Origin: Pseudomonas viridiflava
Lineage (GTDB): Bacteria > Pseudomonadota > Gammaproteobacteria > Pseudomonadales > Pseudomonadaceae
NCBI RefSeq assembly: GCF_900580675.1
Contig: NZ_UTBG01000102.1
Location: 1-44,069, forward strand
DNA length: 44,069 nt
Direction: 5' to 3'
The position numbers were made by a program, and so were the translations under genes. Every line of letters begins with the position of its first letter. The first letter of the stretch is position 1. This document shows positions 8,799-20,419 of this stretch, one piece after another. Under the pieces are notes generated by a model. The model searched no databases. It was given only the letters and a program-made list of their open reading frames with translations, and was not told the DNA's origin.

Positions 8799-8816
8799 CG
8801 CCCGGTGCGCCGGGCG
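8799..8816 (+). terminator. GC-rich hairpin between the EAL gene and the second kinase
   Basis: Perfect 7-bp stem cgcccgg/ccgggcg (8799-8805 with 8810-8816), loop tgcg, followed by ttatt. It is 40 bp after the EAL stop and 68 bp before the next start. It could be a weak terminator or attenuator lowering expression of the downstream kinase and regulator. Confidence 0.45.
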
Positions 8817-8883
8817 TTATTGGCCAATGCCGGGAGCGTTGCATAGGCCCCACGTCCTGATTCAGGCTTTTTCGGTACTGACG

Positions 8884-11795
<2,912 letters not shown>

Positions 11796-11796
<1 letters not shown>

Positions 11797-12443
11797 TGCG
11801 AGAAATGAACGTCGTTATCGCCGATGACCACCCGATCGTGCTGGTGGGCGTGCGCGAGATTGTGCAGCGCGATGCGCGCTATACCCTGGTGGGCGAGGCG
11901 GTCAGTTCCAGCCAGTTGATCGAACAACTGCGCAGCCACCGCCCGCAAGTGTTGATCACCGATTTCAACATGCCCGGCGACGACATCTACGGCGATGGCC
12001 TGAAGCTGATCGAATACATCCTGCGCCACTTCCCCGAGACCCAGGTGCTGGTGCTGACGATGATTTCCAACAGCCTGATCCTCACGCGTTTGCAGGAGCT
12101 GGGCGTGGCCGGGGTGATCCAGAAAAACCACCTGCACGGCGAGATCGAAAAAGCCCTCGGCGCGATCAGTGCCCAGCGCAGTTACCGCGCACCCGAGCCC
12201 GCCGCGACTTCGGTGTTGGCGAATGTGACCCAGGTGCAGGCGCGTTTTCAGAGCCTGTCGCCACGGGAGATGGAAGTGCTGCGTTTATTTGTGACCGGCA
12301 TGAGCGTCAGCGATATCGCGCGGCAATTGAGCCGTAGCAATAAGACCGTCAGCGCGCAGAAGATTTCGGCCATGCGCAAGCTGGACGTGGACAGTGACCA
12401 GGCGCTGCTGACCTATTGCATCGAGGCCCGGCAGTTTCAGTAA
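11796..12443 (+). CDS. LuxR/NarL-type response regulator (RcsB/RocA-like)
   Basis: 215 residues: a receiver domain (about 1-125, acidic DD at 10-11, acceptor Asp56 in ITDFNMPG) and a C-terminal helix-turn-helix (about 150-210) with SLSPREMEVLRLF and the recognition region SDIARQLSRSNKTVSAQ. It is expected to be the DNA-binding output of the phosphorelay encoded upstream. In the RcsB/RocA systems of P. aeruginosa the cognate targets are cup fimbrial genes, which fits the adjacent operon here. AAGGAAG eight bases upstream supports the ATG. It ends at 12443 and the facing fimbrial gene ends at 12444, so there is no room for a terminator between them. The target site is not identified. Confidence 0.88.
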
Positions 12444-12932
12444 TCAGCGGTACGTCATCTGCATCAACAGGATGGCTTTGTAGCTGCCCGCTTCGGGCAG
12501 CTCGCCCAGGGACACCGGCTTGACGCGCAGGGTCAGCGCCAGCGGTTCGTCTGCTACCGGCCAGGTGCCGGTTTCACCCAGGTTTACATCGGCCTTGGCG
12601 TTTTTATGCCACAGGCCCACCTGTAACCCTAGACCGGTGCGGCTGGTGAGCAGGGTCTGGTTATCCGCGCTGCCCAACCCCGCCGAGAGCATGAGGCTCA
12701 CTTGGGTGTCGCCCTTGCAATCAAAGACCAGCGGCACGTCGGTGGCGACGGCGCTGTCATCGACTAACTGGTTGAGGTTGACCTTGCCCAGGTCCACCTG
12801 TTGCGTACTCGGAAACCTCGCGGTGCACGGCGGCGCAGTCAGCTTGCCGCTGATGTCGATGTGCGCTTCATCCGCCGCTTGCGCAAGGGCGGTGCCGGCC
12901 ATGGCCAGCAGTATCCAGGCGAGCGCTTTCAT
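12444..12932 (-). CDS. Fimbrial subunit, last gene of the chaperone-usher operon
   Basis: 162 residues. A signal peptide (MKALAWILLAMAGTALAQA) precedes a pilin-type Ig-like domain: ISGKLTAPPCTARFP with the first Cys, a second Cys in VFDCKGD, and a C-terminal beta-zipper strand ending in LLMQMTYR, with the penultimate Tyr typical of chaperone-binding subunits. It is exported and then polymerised by the chaperone and usher encoded upstream. It is likely a minor or adaptor subunit, being the distal gene. Start: the ATG overlaps the TGA of the preceding gene (ATGA, 4 bp), which makes translational coupling likely and rules out longer in-frame starts. The 3' end abuts the stop of the LuxR-type regulator on the other strand. 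Confidence 0.85.
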   Translation of the reverse strand: MKALAWILLAMAGTALAQAADEAHIDISGKLTAPPCTARFPSTQQVDLGKVNLNQLVDDSAVATDVPLVFDCKGDTQVSLMLSAGLGSADNQTLLTSRTGLGLQVGLWHKNAKADVNLGETGTWPVADEPLALTLRVKPVSLGELPEAGSYKAILLMQMTYR

Positions 12933-13396
12933 AGGTAATTGAGGGTCATGACCATCGACGAGGTGAATGCGCCGGGCGCCAGCGTGCCGCGTTCGACCAG
13001 TTGCGCCTTGAGGCTGATATCCACGTCGCCGCTGAGGTTGGTGTATTTCTTGACGGTGCCATTGAGGTCTGCCGCCGTGTTGTCCGCCCACAGCAACGAC
13101 ACGCCGAGGTTATCCGCCGTGGTCTTGGCCACGGTGGAGGTGTAGGTGCCGTTGTTGGACGTGAAGCTCACATTGAGCGAAGAACCCGACGAGCACTTCA
13201 AGCGCACCGGCACTTCCACAGTGCCGGTGGTCGCCACCTGGTCAGTACGCACGTCGCCAAATGCGGCGGTCAGGGTGGTGCCGGTACTCAGCACGCACGG
13301 TGGGCGGGTGAGGGTGCCGCTGACGGTGATATTCACCACGTCGGCAGCGTGAGCGGTGGTGCTGAGCAGCACCAGGGCGAGCAGTGGAGTTTTCAT
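12929..13396 (-). CDS. Fimbrial minor subunit
   Basis: 155 residues. A signal peptide (MKTPLLALVLLSTTAHA) precedes a pilin domain of the type-1/P fimbria family: ITVSGTLTRPPCVLSTG (first Cys), VPVRLKCSSGSS (second Cys) and a C-terminal beta-zipper strand MVMTLNYL with a near-terminal Tyr. It resembles PapF/PapK-like adaptors and shares the IxxSGxLTxPPC pattern with the next gene, suggesting duplication. GAGG lies about ten bases before the ATG. It begins 10 bp after the tip-protein gene and overlaps the last subunit gene by 4 bp. Its position between a probable tip adhesin and another minor subunit suggests an adaptor role; this is inference. Confidence 0.85.
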   Translation of the reverse strand: MKTPLLALVLLSTTAHAADVVNITVSGTLTRPPCVLSTGTTLTAAFGDVRTDQVATTGTVEVPVRLKCSSGSSLNVSFTSNNGTYTSTVAKTTADNLGVSLLWADNTAADLNGTVKKYTNLSGDVDISLKAQLVERGTLAPGAFTSSMVMTLNYL

Positions 13397-13406
13397 GGCA
13401 AAGCCC

Positions 13407-14318
13407 TCATTGATAGTCGATGTTCAGCGTGTATTGGCTCTGAAACGCCCCCGTCGGCGATTGCCCGGCTGCCAGTTGTGGCTTGAAGCTCAGGTTTACG
13501 TCATTGCTGCCTACGCGTAACTGCATATAGCGCGGACTGGTGAAGTTCACCGGGTTCAGGGTGTCGGTCCACAGCGCCTGCATGTTCAAACCCGCCAGTG
13601 AGGTACGCGTCACGCCGGTGGTGGCGTTGACTACCGCCTGGTTTGGAAGCAGGTAGACGTTGGCGCGCATCGCGGACTTACAGTTGATCGACACGGTGGT
13701 CGACTGCATCTGGTTGTTGAGGTCGCTGTTGCTGATAGAGCCGAAGCGCAGGTTGACGCTGCCGGGTGAACTCAGGCTGCAGGCAGGCGGGACTACGGTG
13801 TATGAAAACCCGGTGTTAAGAAACCACTCGCCATAACCCAGCCAGTTTTCCGAGGTAACGCCCAGCAACACGCCTATCCAGCGTGTGCCTGCAGTTTGGG
13901 GGGCTGTGCCCACCAGAATGTAGCGGTAAGGCACCACGGTATTAAGGGGTAGAGGTCGGCAGTAGCCGCCCAGGCAATTGTGGCTGTATTGGCCGATGTC
14001 CAGATCGGATAAATAGATGTTGTGATACGGGTCGGACCATCTCAACGGGGCTTGATCCGGGCCGCTCATATAGTTGACTCGCGTATTTAAACCGGCTGAA
14101 TAGGGGAATGCGCGACGAACTGTGCACGTGCCCTGGAAGACGATCCTGATCGCCTGGCCCGGTGTAAACGTGTAGCCGCCGCTCGGAACGCCCGGCACTG
14201 TGCAGTTGAGGTTCCCCTCGACCAACGCTTGCGCCTGTTGTGAAAGGCAGCTCAATACTGCGCACAACAGCGCAAACATCAGCCGCTCACGCACCTTATG
14301 TGTTGCTTTAACGATCAT
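13407..14318 (-). CDS. Putative two-domain fimbrial tip adhesin
   Basis: 303 residues. A signal peptide ends near AQA (about residue 31). An N-terminal domain (about 32-185) carries four cysteines (NLNCTV, QGTCTV, HNCLGGYCR) and many aromatics but no similarity I can name. A C-terminal pilin domain (about 190-303) starts at PACSLSSPGSVNLRFG, has Cys in VSINCKS, and ends in the beta-zipper-like YTLNIDYQ. A receptor-binding domain fused to a pilin domain is the plan of tip adhesins such as FimH, but this lectin-like domain is divergent. The start is the ATG one base after the usher TGA, with AAGGA seven bases upstream; a longer frame into the usher gene is rejected. The ligand is unknown. Confidence 0.75.
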   Translation of the reverse strand: MIVKATHKVRERLMFALLCAVLSCLSQQAQALVEGNLNCTVPGVPSGGYTFTPGQAIRIVFQGTCTVRRAFPYSAGLNTRVNYMSGPDQAPLRWSDPYHNIYLSDLDIGQYSHNCLGGYCRPLPLNTVVPYRYILVGTAPQTAGTRWIGVLLGVTSENWLGYGEWFLNTGFSYTVVPPACSLSSPGSVNLRFGSISNSDLNNQMQSTTVSINCKSAMRANVYLLPNQAVVNATTGVTRTSLAGLNMQALWTDTLNPVNFTSPRYMQLRVGSNDVNLSFKPQLAAGQSPTGAFQSQYTLNIDYQ

Positions 14319-14319
14319 G

Positions 14320-16896
14320 TCAGGAATCCTTGGCACCCGACCCACCGGCCGCGCGCTCACATTGAATATTCAGTTGGGTAATCCCGCCCTCGGCAGGCTT
14401 TGTTTCGTCCAGCGTCAATTCGCGGCTGCACCACGCCTGGCCGTCCACGCTGATCAACAACCGCGCCTTGGGCGGTACGCCGGTCAGGAATGCGCGGCCT
14501 TTGTCGGCCACCAGGGTGTTGCCGAGGGCGCGGCCGTCCGGCGCGAACAATTCGGCGCGGGCAGCAAACGGCGCTGCTTCGCCACGGGTGTCGCTGATGC
14601 GAAACAGGATGCGTTGGCCGCGCCGGGTGTCGAAGTCTGCCAACACAAACGCGCCACGGTTTGGCGTGACTTCCTGAACCGGCTCGGCGATGTCGACGTC
14701 AGCCGGCATCGATTGGGTGTCCAGCGACACGCGGTTTTTGCGATAGGGCAGGGCCTGTGGCACCACGGTGTAGCCATTGCTGTTAGTGCGCACCCCGCGC
14801 TTGTTGCTGATGCCCACGTCGGCGGCGCCCGGTGTGGCGACGATCACATTGGTTTCGCCCAATGGCTGGCTGAACATCAGGTTGCTGCCATATGCCACCA
14901 CCGAGCCTTCGATGCCCATGTCCAGCTGGCGGCTGCCGCTGGTCTCGTTGTAGGCGCCGCGCACAATCGCGTTGGGGGCGTCGTATTGCGCGGCGAAGGT
15001 GCCGCCGTTCTGGCGTTGTACGCCGTTGACTTGCTGCGACACGCCCGCGCTGTAGGCCAGGGTGTCATCCTCGAATGCGTTGCCGCTGAGGGTCGCGGTG
15101 CGTGATGCCGAGCCGCGCGCGCTCTGGTTCATGTTGGCCGTAACGCGCTGGCTGCGCGTGCCGCCCAGGGGCATGCTGATGCTCAGGGACAGGCTGCGAT
15201 CGTCGGTGTTCGCGCCTTTGCTCATGGCCAGCCCGAGGGTGTAGGAAATGTCGCCGACACTCGCGCTGTAACCGAGTTGGATCGAGGTGTCGGCCTGGCT
15301 CTTGTCCCAGTAGGCGGTTTTCGACACGTTGGCATACACCCCGCCGTAGCCGCCCAATTGCTGCGACACGTTGGCGGTGAAGTTGCTTTTCATGTGGCCG
15401 CTGCGGTACGTGTCCAGGCTTTGCTCGGTGCTGCGGCTGTTCAGCGCTTCGTTAAACGAGTAGTAGCCGCCGGTGGAATAGCGATAGCCGATCAGGCTGA
15501 AGTTGGTGTCGGTGGCCGCCAGGGACTTGGAATAGCGAAAGCGAAACGACTGGCCGCTGGAGGTGGTTTTCTCCCGCCCCATGCCATCGCTGCGGGCGTG
15601 GGTCACGTCCACCGAGATCGCGCCGAAGCCGGCGAAGTCGTGGGCAAAACCCAGCAGGCCGGCGTTGTATTGATCACTCAGCAGGCTGCCGCCAAACAAT
15701 GTGGTGCTGCCGCTCAAGCCACGGCGCAGGGAGGCCTGGATAAATGTCGGGGTTTGCTGCACAAAGGACGATTGCGCCGGGCGGTACTGGCCGGCGAACA
15801 CCGAATAGCTTTGCTGGCCCTCGCGCAGCATGTAGGGCACCGACGAGAACGACTGGGTGTAGACCTGGCGCTGGCCGTCCGGGCCTTCCACCGTGACTTC
15901 GATGTCGCCGTTGCTGGCGGTGGGGTACAGGTCGGTCAAGGCGAAGGGCCCCGACGGCACCCATTGTTCATGGATCACATAACCGCGCTGGCGGATGATC
16001 ACCCGCGAGCGGCCATTGGCAATGCCGCGAATCACCGGGGCGAATTCGCGGGCCTGGTCGGGCAGCATGTCCAGGTCCGAGGCGATGCCCAGCCCGCGAT
16101 AGGGGATGGCGTCAAACAGGTCGCCTTCGGTGGTGGAATCGCCCAGGGTGGCGATCGCCATCATGTTGCCCATGTCGCGCTGGGCGTAGGTTTCCAGCGA
16201 CTCCCAGCGCCCGGGCGTGGTGCTGCCTTTTTGCCAGGTCGAAAAATTGCGCAGGCGCCAGGCCCCGGCATTCACGCCGCTGCGCAGGCTGCCGAACTGG
16301 TCCTGGCGACGCCCGCTGTCGGACTCCGCGGTGCTGCCGGTAAAGCTGTAATTGGTGAACGCCACTTGCTCGCCGTTGCTCCACTGCCGACGGCGCACTT
16401 CAAACGGGATGCTGCCCAGGTAGGCCTGGGGGATTTCAATCGACAGGATCTGGCGGTTGAAGTCGTAGTCGTAGCTCACGCCGGCCAGGCCCTGGTCGAA
16501 CGCAATGCAGGTGGGGTCGGCGTCGGTGCGGTTTTGCAGGGCGGTGTCGGCCACGCCCTGGGCGCGAAAGAACTCGACATCCAGGCACGGGAACAGGCCG
16601 GTGCTGGAGCGTTCCTGGGTGCCGGTGGCGCGGATGAAGCGCACATCACGCTGTTCCACCGAGCGCTCGTTGAGCACCACATCCACCCGGTAGATCCCCG
16701 GCAACTGGCCGTCGCTCATGGCGCTGACCTGTTGTTTCACAGCTGCCGAACTCTGCCCGCCGCCGATCTCGAGGAACGACGCATCGAACTCGTAGCCGGC
16801 GTGTGCGGGGGCCAGGTGCAAGGCTGCGGCGGCCACGAGCGGGCAGCCGAAAGCCTTCATGGCGCGACAGCGCATGAATGGGAGTGAACGGGGCAT
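14320..16896 (-). CDS. Outer-membrane fimbrial usher (PapC/FimD family)
   Basis: 858 residues, normal for ushers. The signal peptide ends at AHA (about residue 33). The N-terminal periplasmic domain begins YEFDASFLEIGG, matching the usher FNxxFL pattern. A 24-strand barrel with plug follows (about 130-640), with recognisable SVPYMLREGQQSYSVFAGQY and QASLRRGLSGSTTLFGG. Two C-terminal periplasmic domains end with LFAPDGRALGNTLV and a Cys pair (AWCSREL, NIQCER). It threads chaperone-subunit complexes through the outer membrane. AGGAA five bases upstream supports the ATG at 16896; M13 could also serve because the signal peptide has a long basic front. It lies 41 bp after the chaperone gene. Confidence 0.93.
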   Translation of the reverse strand: MPRSLPFMRCRAMKAFGCPLVAAAALHLAPAHAGYEFDASFLEIGGGQSSAAVKQQVSAMSDGQLPGIYRVDVVLNERSVEQRDVRFIRATGTQERSSTGLFPCLDVEFFRAQGVADTALQNRTDADPTCIAFDQGLAGVSYDYDFNRQILSIEIPQAYLGSIPFEVRRRQWSNGEQVAFTNYSFTGSTAESDSGRRQDQFGSLRSGVNAGAWRLRNFSTWQKGSTTPGRWESLETYAQRDMGNMMAIATLGDSTTEGDLFDAIPYRGLGIASDLDMLPDQAREFAPVIRGIANGRSRVIIRQRGYVIHEQWVPSGPFALTDLYPTASNGDIEVTVEGPDGQRQVYTQSFSSVPYMLREGQQSYSVFAGQYRPAQSSFVQQTPTFIQASLRRGLSGSTTLFGGSLLSDQYNAGLLGFAHDFAGFGAISVDVTHARSDGMGREKTTSSGQSFRFRYSKSLAATDTNFSLIGYRYSTGGYYSFNEALNSRSTEQSLDTYRSGHMKSNFTANVSQQLGGYGGVYANVSKTAYWDKSQADTSIQLGYSASVGDISYTLGLAMSKGANTDDRSLSLSISMPLGGTRSQRVTANMNQSARGSASRTATLSGNAFEDDTLAYSAGVSQQVNGVQRQNGGTFAAQYDAPNAIVRGAYNETSGSRQLDMGIEGSVVAYGSNLMFSQPLGETNVIVATPGAADVGISNKRGVRTNSNGYTVVPQALPYRKNRVSLDTQSMPADVDIAEPVQEVTPNRGAFVLADFDTRRGQRILFRISDTRGEAAPFAARAELFAPDGRALGNTLVADKGRAFLTGVPPKARLLISVDGQAWCSRELTLDETKPAEGGITQLNIQCERAAGGSGAKDS

Positions 16897-16937
16897 GGGC
16901 GTTCCTGCAAGGGTGTTGCCGGGTTGGCGCGGGGGTC

Positions 16938-17633
16938 TTAGTGGATGCGGATTACCGGTGCGTCCACGGTGCTGCCGTAGTCATCGATGTAGCTGAGCGA
17001 CACTTCATCGCCGGCCTTGGCCTGGATCGGCAACTCACGCGCTTCGCCTGGGCGCAGCACATCCGGCGCCTGGGTGATCGGCAGGCCGTTGAGCTTCAGG
17101 TCACTGACCACCACGTGCAGCTTGGAGGCGTTATTGAACGCCAGTGCGCCTGCCTGGGCCTTCCAGTTCACTTGCGCCACCGCGTCCTTGAGCGAGCCTT
17201 TGACGCCGGCCGGGCGGTAAAACAGTTTGATGGTGGTCTTGAGCGCGATCTGCAGCACGTTCTTGCCTTTTTGATCGTCGCTCATGGCCGGGATTGCCTT
17301 GACGTTCATCAGGAACAGGCTCTCGCGGTCCTGAGGCACCTCGGGGCCACCGGTAAAGATCACGCGCAGGATGTTTTCCTTGTCGGCATCCAGGCGGAAC
17401 AGCGGCGGCGTGACGATAAAGTTATCGACGCTTTCCTCGTTGCCACTGCCGAAGCGGCTGACCCAGGACTGCACGAGGTAGGGCGAGGTGTCGTCGCGGT
17501 TGCTGACGGTCAGGTTGGCTTCGTTGGCAGCGCCGTCGTAGATCAGCCGCGTGGCGCCAACGGTGACGGCGGCGTTGGCGGCGCTATGCCAGAGCGGCAG
17601 CAGGGCGAGCAGAAAATAGGTTTTCAAACGCAT
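16938..17633 (-). CDS. Periplasmic fimbrial chaperone (PapD/FimC family)
   Basis: 231 residues. The signal peptide (MRLKTYFLLALLPLWHSAANA) is followed by two Ig-like domains. Domain 1 shows the G1/A1 features: the early Arg in GATRLIYDG, alternating hydrophobics before NRD, and the subunit-binding Lys in LKTTIKLFYRP. The F1-G1 loop is short, as in FGS chaperones. It caps unfinished pilin subunits in the periplasm and hands them to the usher. The start at 17633 is backed by GGAGG nine bases upstream and by the signal peptide; longer in-frame starts would put 22 residues in front of it. It is the only chaperone gene in this operon, although some P. aeruginosa cup clusters carry two. Confidence 0.92.
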   Translation of the reverse strand: MRLKTYFLLALLPLWHSAANAAVTVGATRLIYDGAANEANLTVSNRDDTSPYLVQSWVSRFGSGNEESVDNFIVTPPLFRLDADKENILRVIFTGGPEVPQDRESLFLMNVKAIPAMSDDQKGKNVLQIALKTTIKLFYRPAGVKGSLKDAVAQVNWKAQAGALAFNNASKLHVVVSDLKLNGLPITQAPDVLRPGEARELPIQAKAGDEVSLSYIDDYGSTVDAPVIRIH

Positions 17634-17657
17634 GACAGTGGACCTCCGGAAGCCCGC

Positions 17658-17682
17658 GGGCCGGCGCGCAAACGCCTGGCCC
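17658..17682 (-). promoter_or_regulatory. Stable hairpin between major pilin and chaperone genes
   Basis: Stem gggccggcg/cgcctggccc (17658-17666 with 17673-17682, one bulged T at 17677), six-base loop. It lies in the 66-bp gap between the first two genes of the fimbrial operon, just upstream of the chaperone's GGAGG. There is no U-tract, so it more likely protects the 3' end of the pilin message or attenuates read-through, a common way to make more major subunit than assembly proteins. Confidence 0.5.
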
Positions 17683-17699
17683 ACGGTGTTGACGAGCAA

Positions 17700-18272
17700 T
17701 TACTTGTAGGTAACGTCGAAGCTGGCCAAGGCGTGCACCTGACCGGTACCGATGCCGGAGGTGGTCACAGCGTCGTCGCCTTCACCGGTGGTGGTGTCGG
17801 CGACGGTGCGCACGTAGGCAGCGGTGAAGTCAAAGGTGTTGGACTGGGCACGCAGGTCGTAATCGGCGGTCGGCGTGTTCAGTGGCAGCTTTTTGCCGTC
17901 CCGCGCGTCGGTGATCTGGATCGCGATACCCTTGACCTGGTTTTCGCCGGTCAGGCCGAGCAGGGTGGAGTCGTTGGCGTCTTGCTGCCCGCTGAAAGTG
18001 ATCGCGACGTTTTTCTTGGTCGCGAAGCTGCAGTTGTCCAGGCTGATGGTGAATTTTTTCGCCTTGGCAGTGGAACCGACGGTCGGCTGGAAGTCAGCGA
18101 TGCGCACCGGGTCCAGGGTCACGGACTTGTTCACGTCGCCGGTGGTGATGGTGCAGGCGTTGTCGGTGACGGAACCGGTGAATTCGATCTGCCCGTCCGC
18201 TGCCTGTGCGGTGCCGGCCAGCAACCAGCAAGCGCCGCAGGCGAGGGTGAGTTGGCTCAGTTTGTTCAGCAT
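17700..18272 (-). CDS. Major fimbrial subunit (type-1/Cup pilin)
   Basis: 190 residues. A signal peptide (MLNKLSQLTLACGACWLLAGTAQA) is followed by a pilin Ig-like fold with the donor strand extension ADGQIEFTGSVTDNAC. The two conserved cysteines are in DNACTIT and LDNCSFAT, and the C-terminal beta-zipper ends HALASFDVTYK, with Tyr next to last. First gene of the six-gene minus-strand operon (subunit, chaperone, usher, tip protein, two minor subunits), the usual place of the major shaft subunit. AGAGG eight bases before the ATG gives a strong ribosome site. Cup relatives build thin surface fibres used in biofilm formation. Expression is plausibly under the adjacent RcsB/RocA-like regulator. 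Confidence 0.92.
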   Translation of the reverse strand: MLNKLSQLTLACGACWLLAGTAQAADGQIEFTGSVTDNACTITTGDVNKSVTLDPVRIADFQPTVGSTAKAKKFTISLDNCSFATKKNVAITFSGQQDANDSTLLGLTGENQVKGIAIQITDARDGKKLPLNTPTADYDLRAQSNTFDFTAAYVRTVADTTTGEGDDAVTTSGIGTGQVHALASFDVTYK

Positions 18273-18709
18273 TGCAGTGCCTCTTTTAAGAGAAGGAAGG
18301 TTGTCTGCCTACCCGTCAGGTAAGCCAATCCATAGTGCAATGCTGTGATTTAGAGGCACATGAGACGGATCTTAAAAACTGGCGATCTGATGGCCGCCCG
18401 ACCGGTGAGTCCATATCCGCCGCCGGGCGTGATATTCTGCGCGCCATCTTGGACTAGTCTCTCTGCGGTACGTACATCCGTATACGTCCCCGCGGGTCGC
18501 TGGCACCCAGGTAGCTGAAGCCAATAATGATAAAAAGTCAGCGCAGAAGGGACATAAAAGTGAGGTCGATACGTCGGCCTTGTGTGCCCACCCTGCGGCC
18601 CTCAAGTGAATGTGCACACCTCGCGGTGCGTTGCCTGGCGCAGCGTGGTTCAAGGGTGCCCATGCTCAGGGGTGGTGGGGCGGATGGCGTTTTATCATAG
18701 GTGCTACTG
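18273..18709. other. Divergent control region between the fimbrial operon and mqo
   Basis: 437 bp with no convincing gene. Near the fimbrial start are a tctcttaaaaga-like AT dyad (about 18279-18290, on the minus strand) and TACC-N5-GGTA (18310-18322). Further right, cgcccg/cgggcg arms (18395-18400 with 18424-18429) could form a hairpin. These are candidate regulator sites or structured leader elements, with no assigned protein. No sigma-70 boxes are placed with confidence. Confidence 0.45.
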
Positions 18710-20356
18710 ATGTTTAAAAAAGTAAACACTGCCCTGCTGGGGCTGGCTTTGTCGATGGGGATCACGTCCGTTCACGCGGAAGAGGCAAAGAAAGTCGATG
18801 TGCTGCTGATCGGCGGCGGCATCATGAGTGCGACCCTGGGTGTATGGCTCAATGAGCTGCAGCCGGACTGGTCGATGGAAATGGTCGAGCGCCTCGATGG
18901 CGTGGCCGAAGAAAGCTCCAACGGCTGGAACAACGCCGGTACCGGTCACTCGGCCCTGGCTGAGCTGAACTACACCCCGGAAGACAAGAACGGCAACGTT
19001 GAGATCCCGAAAGCGGTCGAAATCAACGAAGCGTTCCAGATTTCCCGTCAGTTCTGGTCCTGGCAGGTCCAGCAGGGCGTGCTGAAGAACCCGCGCTCGT
19101 TCATCAACTCCACACCGCACATGAGCTTCGTGTGGGGCGATGACAACATCAAGTTCCTGAAAAAACGCTACGAAGCCCTGCAAGCGAGCCCGCTGTTCGC
19201 CGGCATGCAGTACTCCGAAGACCCGGCGCAGATCGCCAAATGGGTTCCGCTGATGATGGAAGGGCGTGACCCGAACCAGAAAATCGCGGCCACCTGGACC
19301 CCGATCGGCACTGACGTGAACTTCGGCGAAATCACCCGACAGTTCGTCGCTCACCTGCAGACCACCCCTAAGTTCGACCTGAAACTGTCGAGCGAAGTGC
19401 AGGACATCACTAAAAACGCCGACGGTTCGTGGCGTGTGAGCTACAAAAACCTGAAAGACGGCACCAAGACTGAAACCGACGCCAAGTTCGTGTTCATCGG
19501 CGCCGGCGGCGGTGCACTGCACCTGCTGCAGAAGTCGGGCATTCCTGAAGCCAAGGAATACGCAGGCTTCCCGGTGGGCGGCTCGTTCCTGGTGACCGAT
19601 AACCCGGCCATCGCCGAGCAGCACATGGCCAAGGCCTACGGTAAAGCCTCGGTTGGCGCGCCACCGATGTCGGTTCCGCACCTGGACACCCGTGTGCTGG
19701 ATGGCAAGCGCGTGATCCTGTTTGGCCCATTCGCGACCTTCTCGACCAAGTTCCTGAAAGAAGGCTCGTACCTGGACCTGCTGACCAGCACCACCACCCA
19801 CAACATCTGGCCAATGACCAAAGTCGGTATTCGTGAATACCCACTGGTCGAGTACCTCGCTGGCCAACTGATGCTGTCGGATGACGACCGCTTCAAGGCA
19901 CTGCAAGAGTACTTCCCGAACGCCAAGCAGTCCGACTGGCGCCTGTGGCAAGCCGGCCAGCGCGTGCAGATCATCAAGCGTGACGAAGAGCAGGGCGGCG
20001 TCCTGAAACTCGGTACCGAAGTGGTCAGCTCCGCCGACAACAGCATTGCCGGCCTGCTGGGTGCATCGCCAGGCGCGTCCACCGCGGCTCCGATCATGCT
20101 GACCGTGCTGCAAAAAGTCTTCAAGGACAAGGTCGCGACTCCTGAGTGGCAGTCCAAGCTGCACCAGATCGTACCGAGCTACGGCACCAAGCTGAACGAA
20201 AGCCCAGAGGCTGTTGCGAAGGAATGGGCCTACACCGCCGGTGTCCTGCAACTGACCCCACCGCCTCCGATTCCGCAGATGGCTGCTCCAAAGGCGACCG
20301 AGGCTGCCAAGCCTGCGGCACAGCCAAGCAAGCCAGCGTCTGATCTGGCGCTGTAA
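18710..20356 (+). CDS. mqo: Malate:quinone oxidoreductase
   Basis: 548 residues. FAD-dependent membrane-associated enzyme oxidising malate to oxaloacetate and passing electrons to the quinone pool (TCA cycle/respiration). The dinucleotide-binding motif [13 protein letters not shown] lies near residue 35. Further hallmarks are [53 protein letters not shown] and [14 protein letters not shown]. Two oddities: an N-terminal leader ([23 protein letters not shown]) that looks like a cleavable signal peptide, and a low-complexity Pro/Ala/Lys tail (about 515-548). The start ATG has AGGTG upstream; a GTG three codons earlier is possible. It is monocistronic, closed by a strong terminator. Confidence 0.95.
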   Translation: MFKKVNTALLGLALSMGITSVHAEEAKKVDVLLIGGGIMSATLGVWLNELQPDWSMEMVERLDGVAEESSNGWNNAGTGHSALAELNYTPEDKNGNVEIPKAVEINEAFQISRQFWSWQVQQGVLKNPRSFINSTPHMSFVWGDDNIKFLKKRYEALQASPLFAGMQYSEDPAQIAKWVPLMMEGRDPNQKIAATWTPIGTDVNFGEITRQFVAHLQTTPKFDLKLSSEVQDITKNADGSWRVSYKNLKDGTKTETDAKFVFIGAGGGALHLLQKSGIPEAKEYAGFPVGGSFLVTDNPAIAEQHMAKAYGKASVGAPPMSVPHLDTRVLDGKRVILFGPFATFSTKFLKEGSYLDLLTSTTTHNIWPMTKVGIREYPLVEYLAGQLMLSDDDRFKALQEYFPNAKQSDWRLWQAGQRVQIIKRDEEQGGVLKLGTEVVSSADNSIAGLLGASPGASTAAPIMLTVLQKVFKDKVATPEWQSKLHQIVPSYGTKLNESPEAVAKEWAYTAGVLQLTPPPPIPQMAAPKATEAAKPAAQPSKPASDLAL

Positions 20357-20368
20357 GCAACGCTCAAG

Positions 20369-20408
20369 AAAAAGCCCGCTGAACCGGTAACGGTCAGCGG
20401 GCTTTTTT
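20369..20408. terminator. Bidirectional rho-independent terminator after mqo
   Basis: A 12-bp perfect stem aaagcccgctga/tcagcgggcttt (20371-20382 with 20394-20405) with flanking A-tract and T-tract (tttttt to 20408). It lies between convergent mqo and the LysR gene and can serve both strands. Confidence 0.9.
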
Positions 20409-20419
20409 GTGCTCGGCGT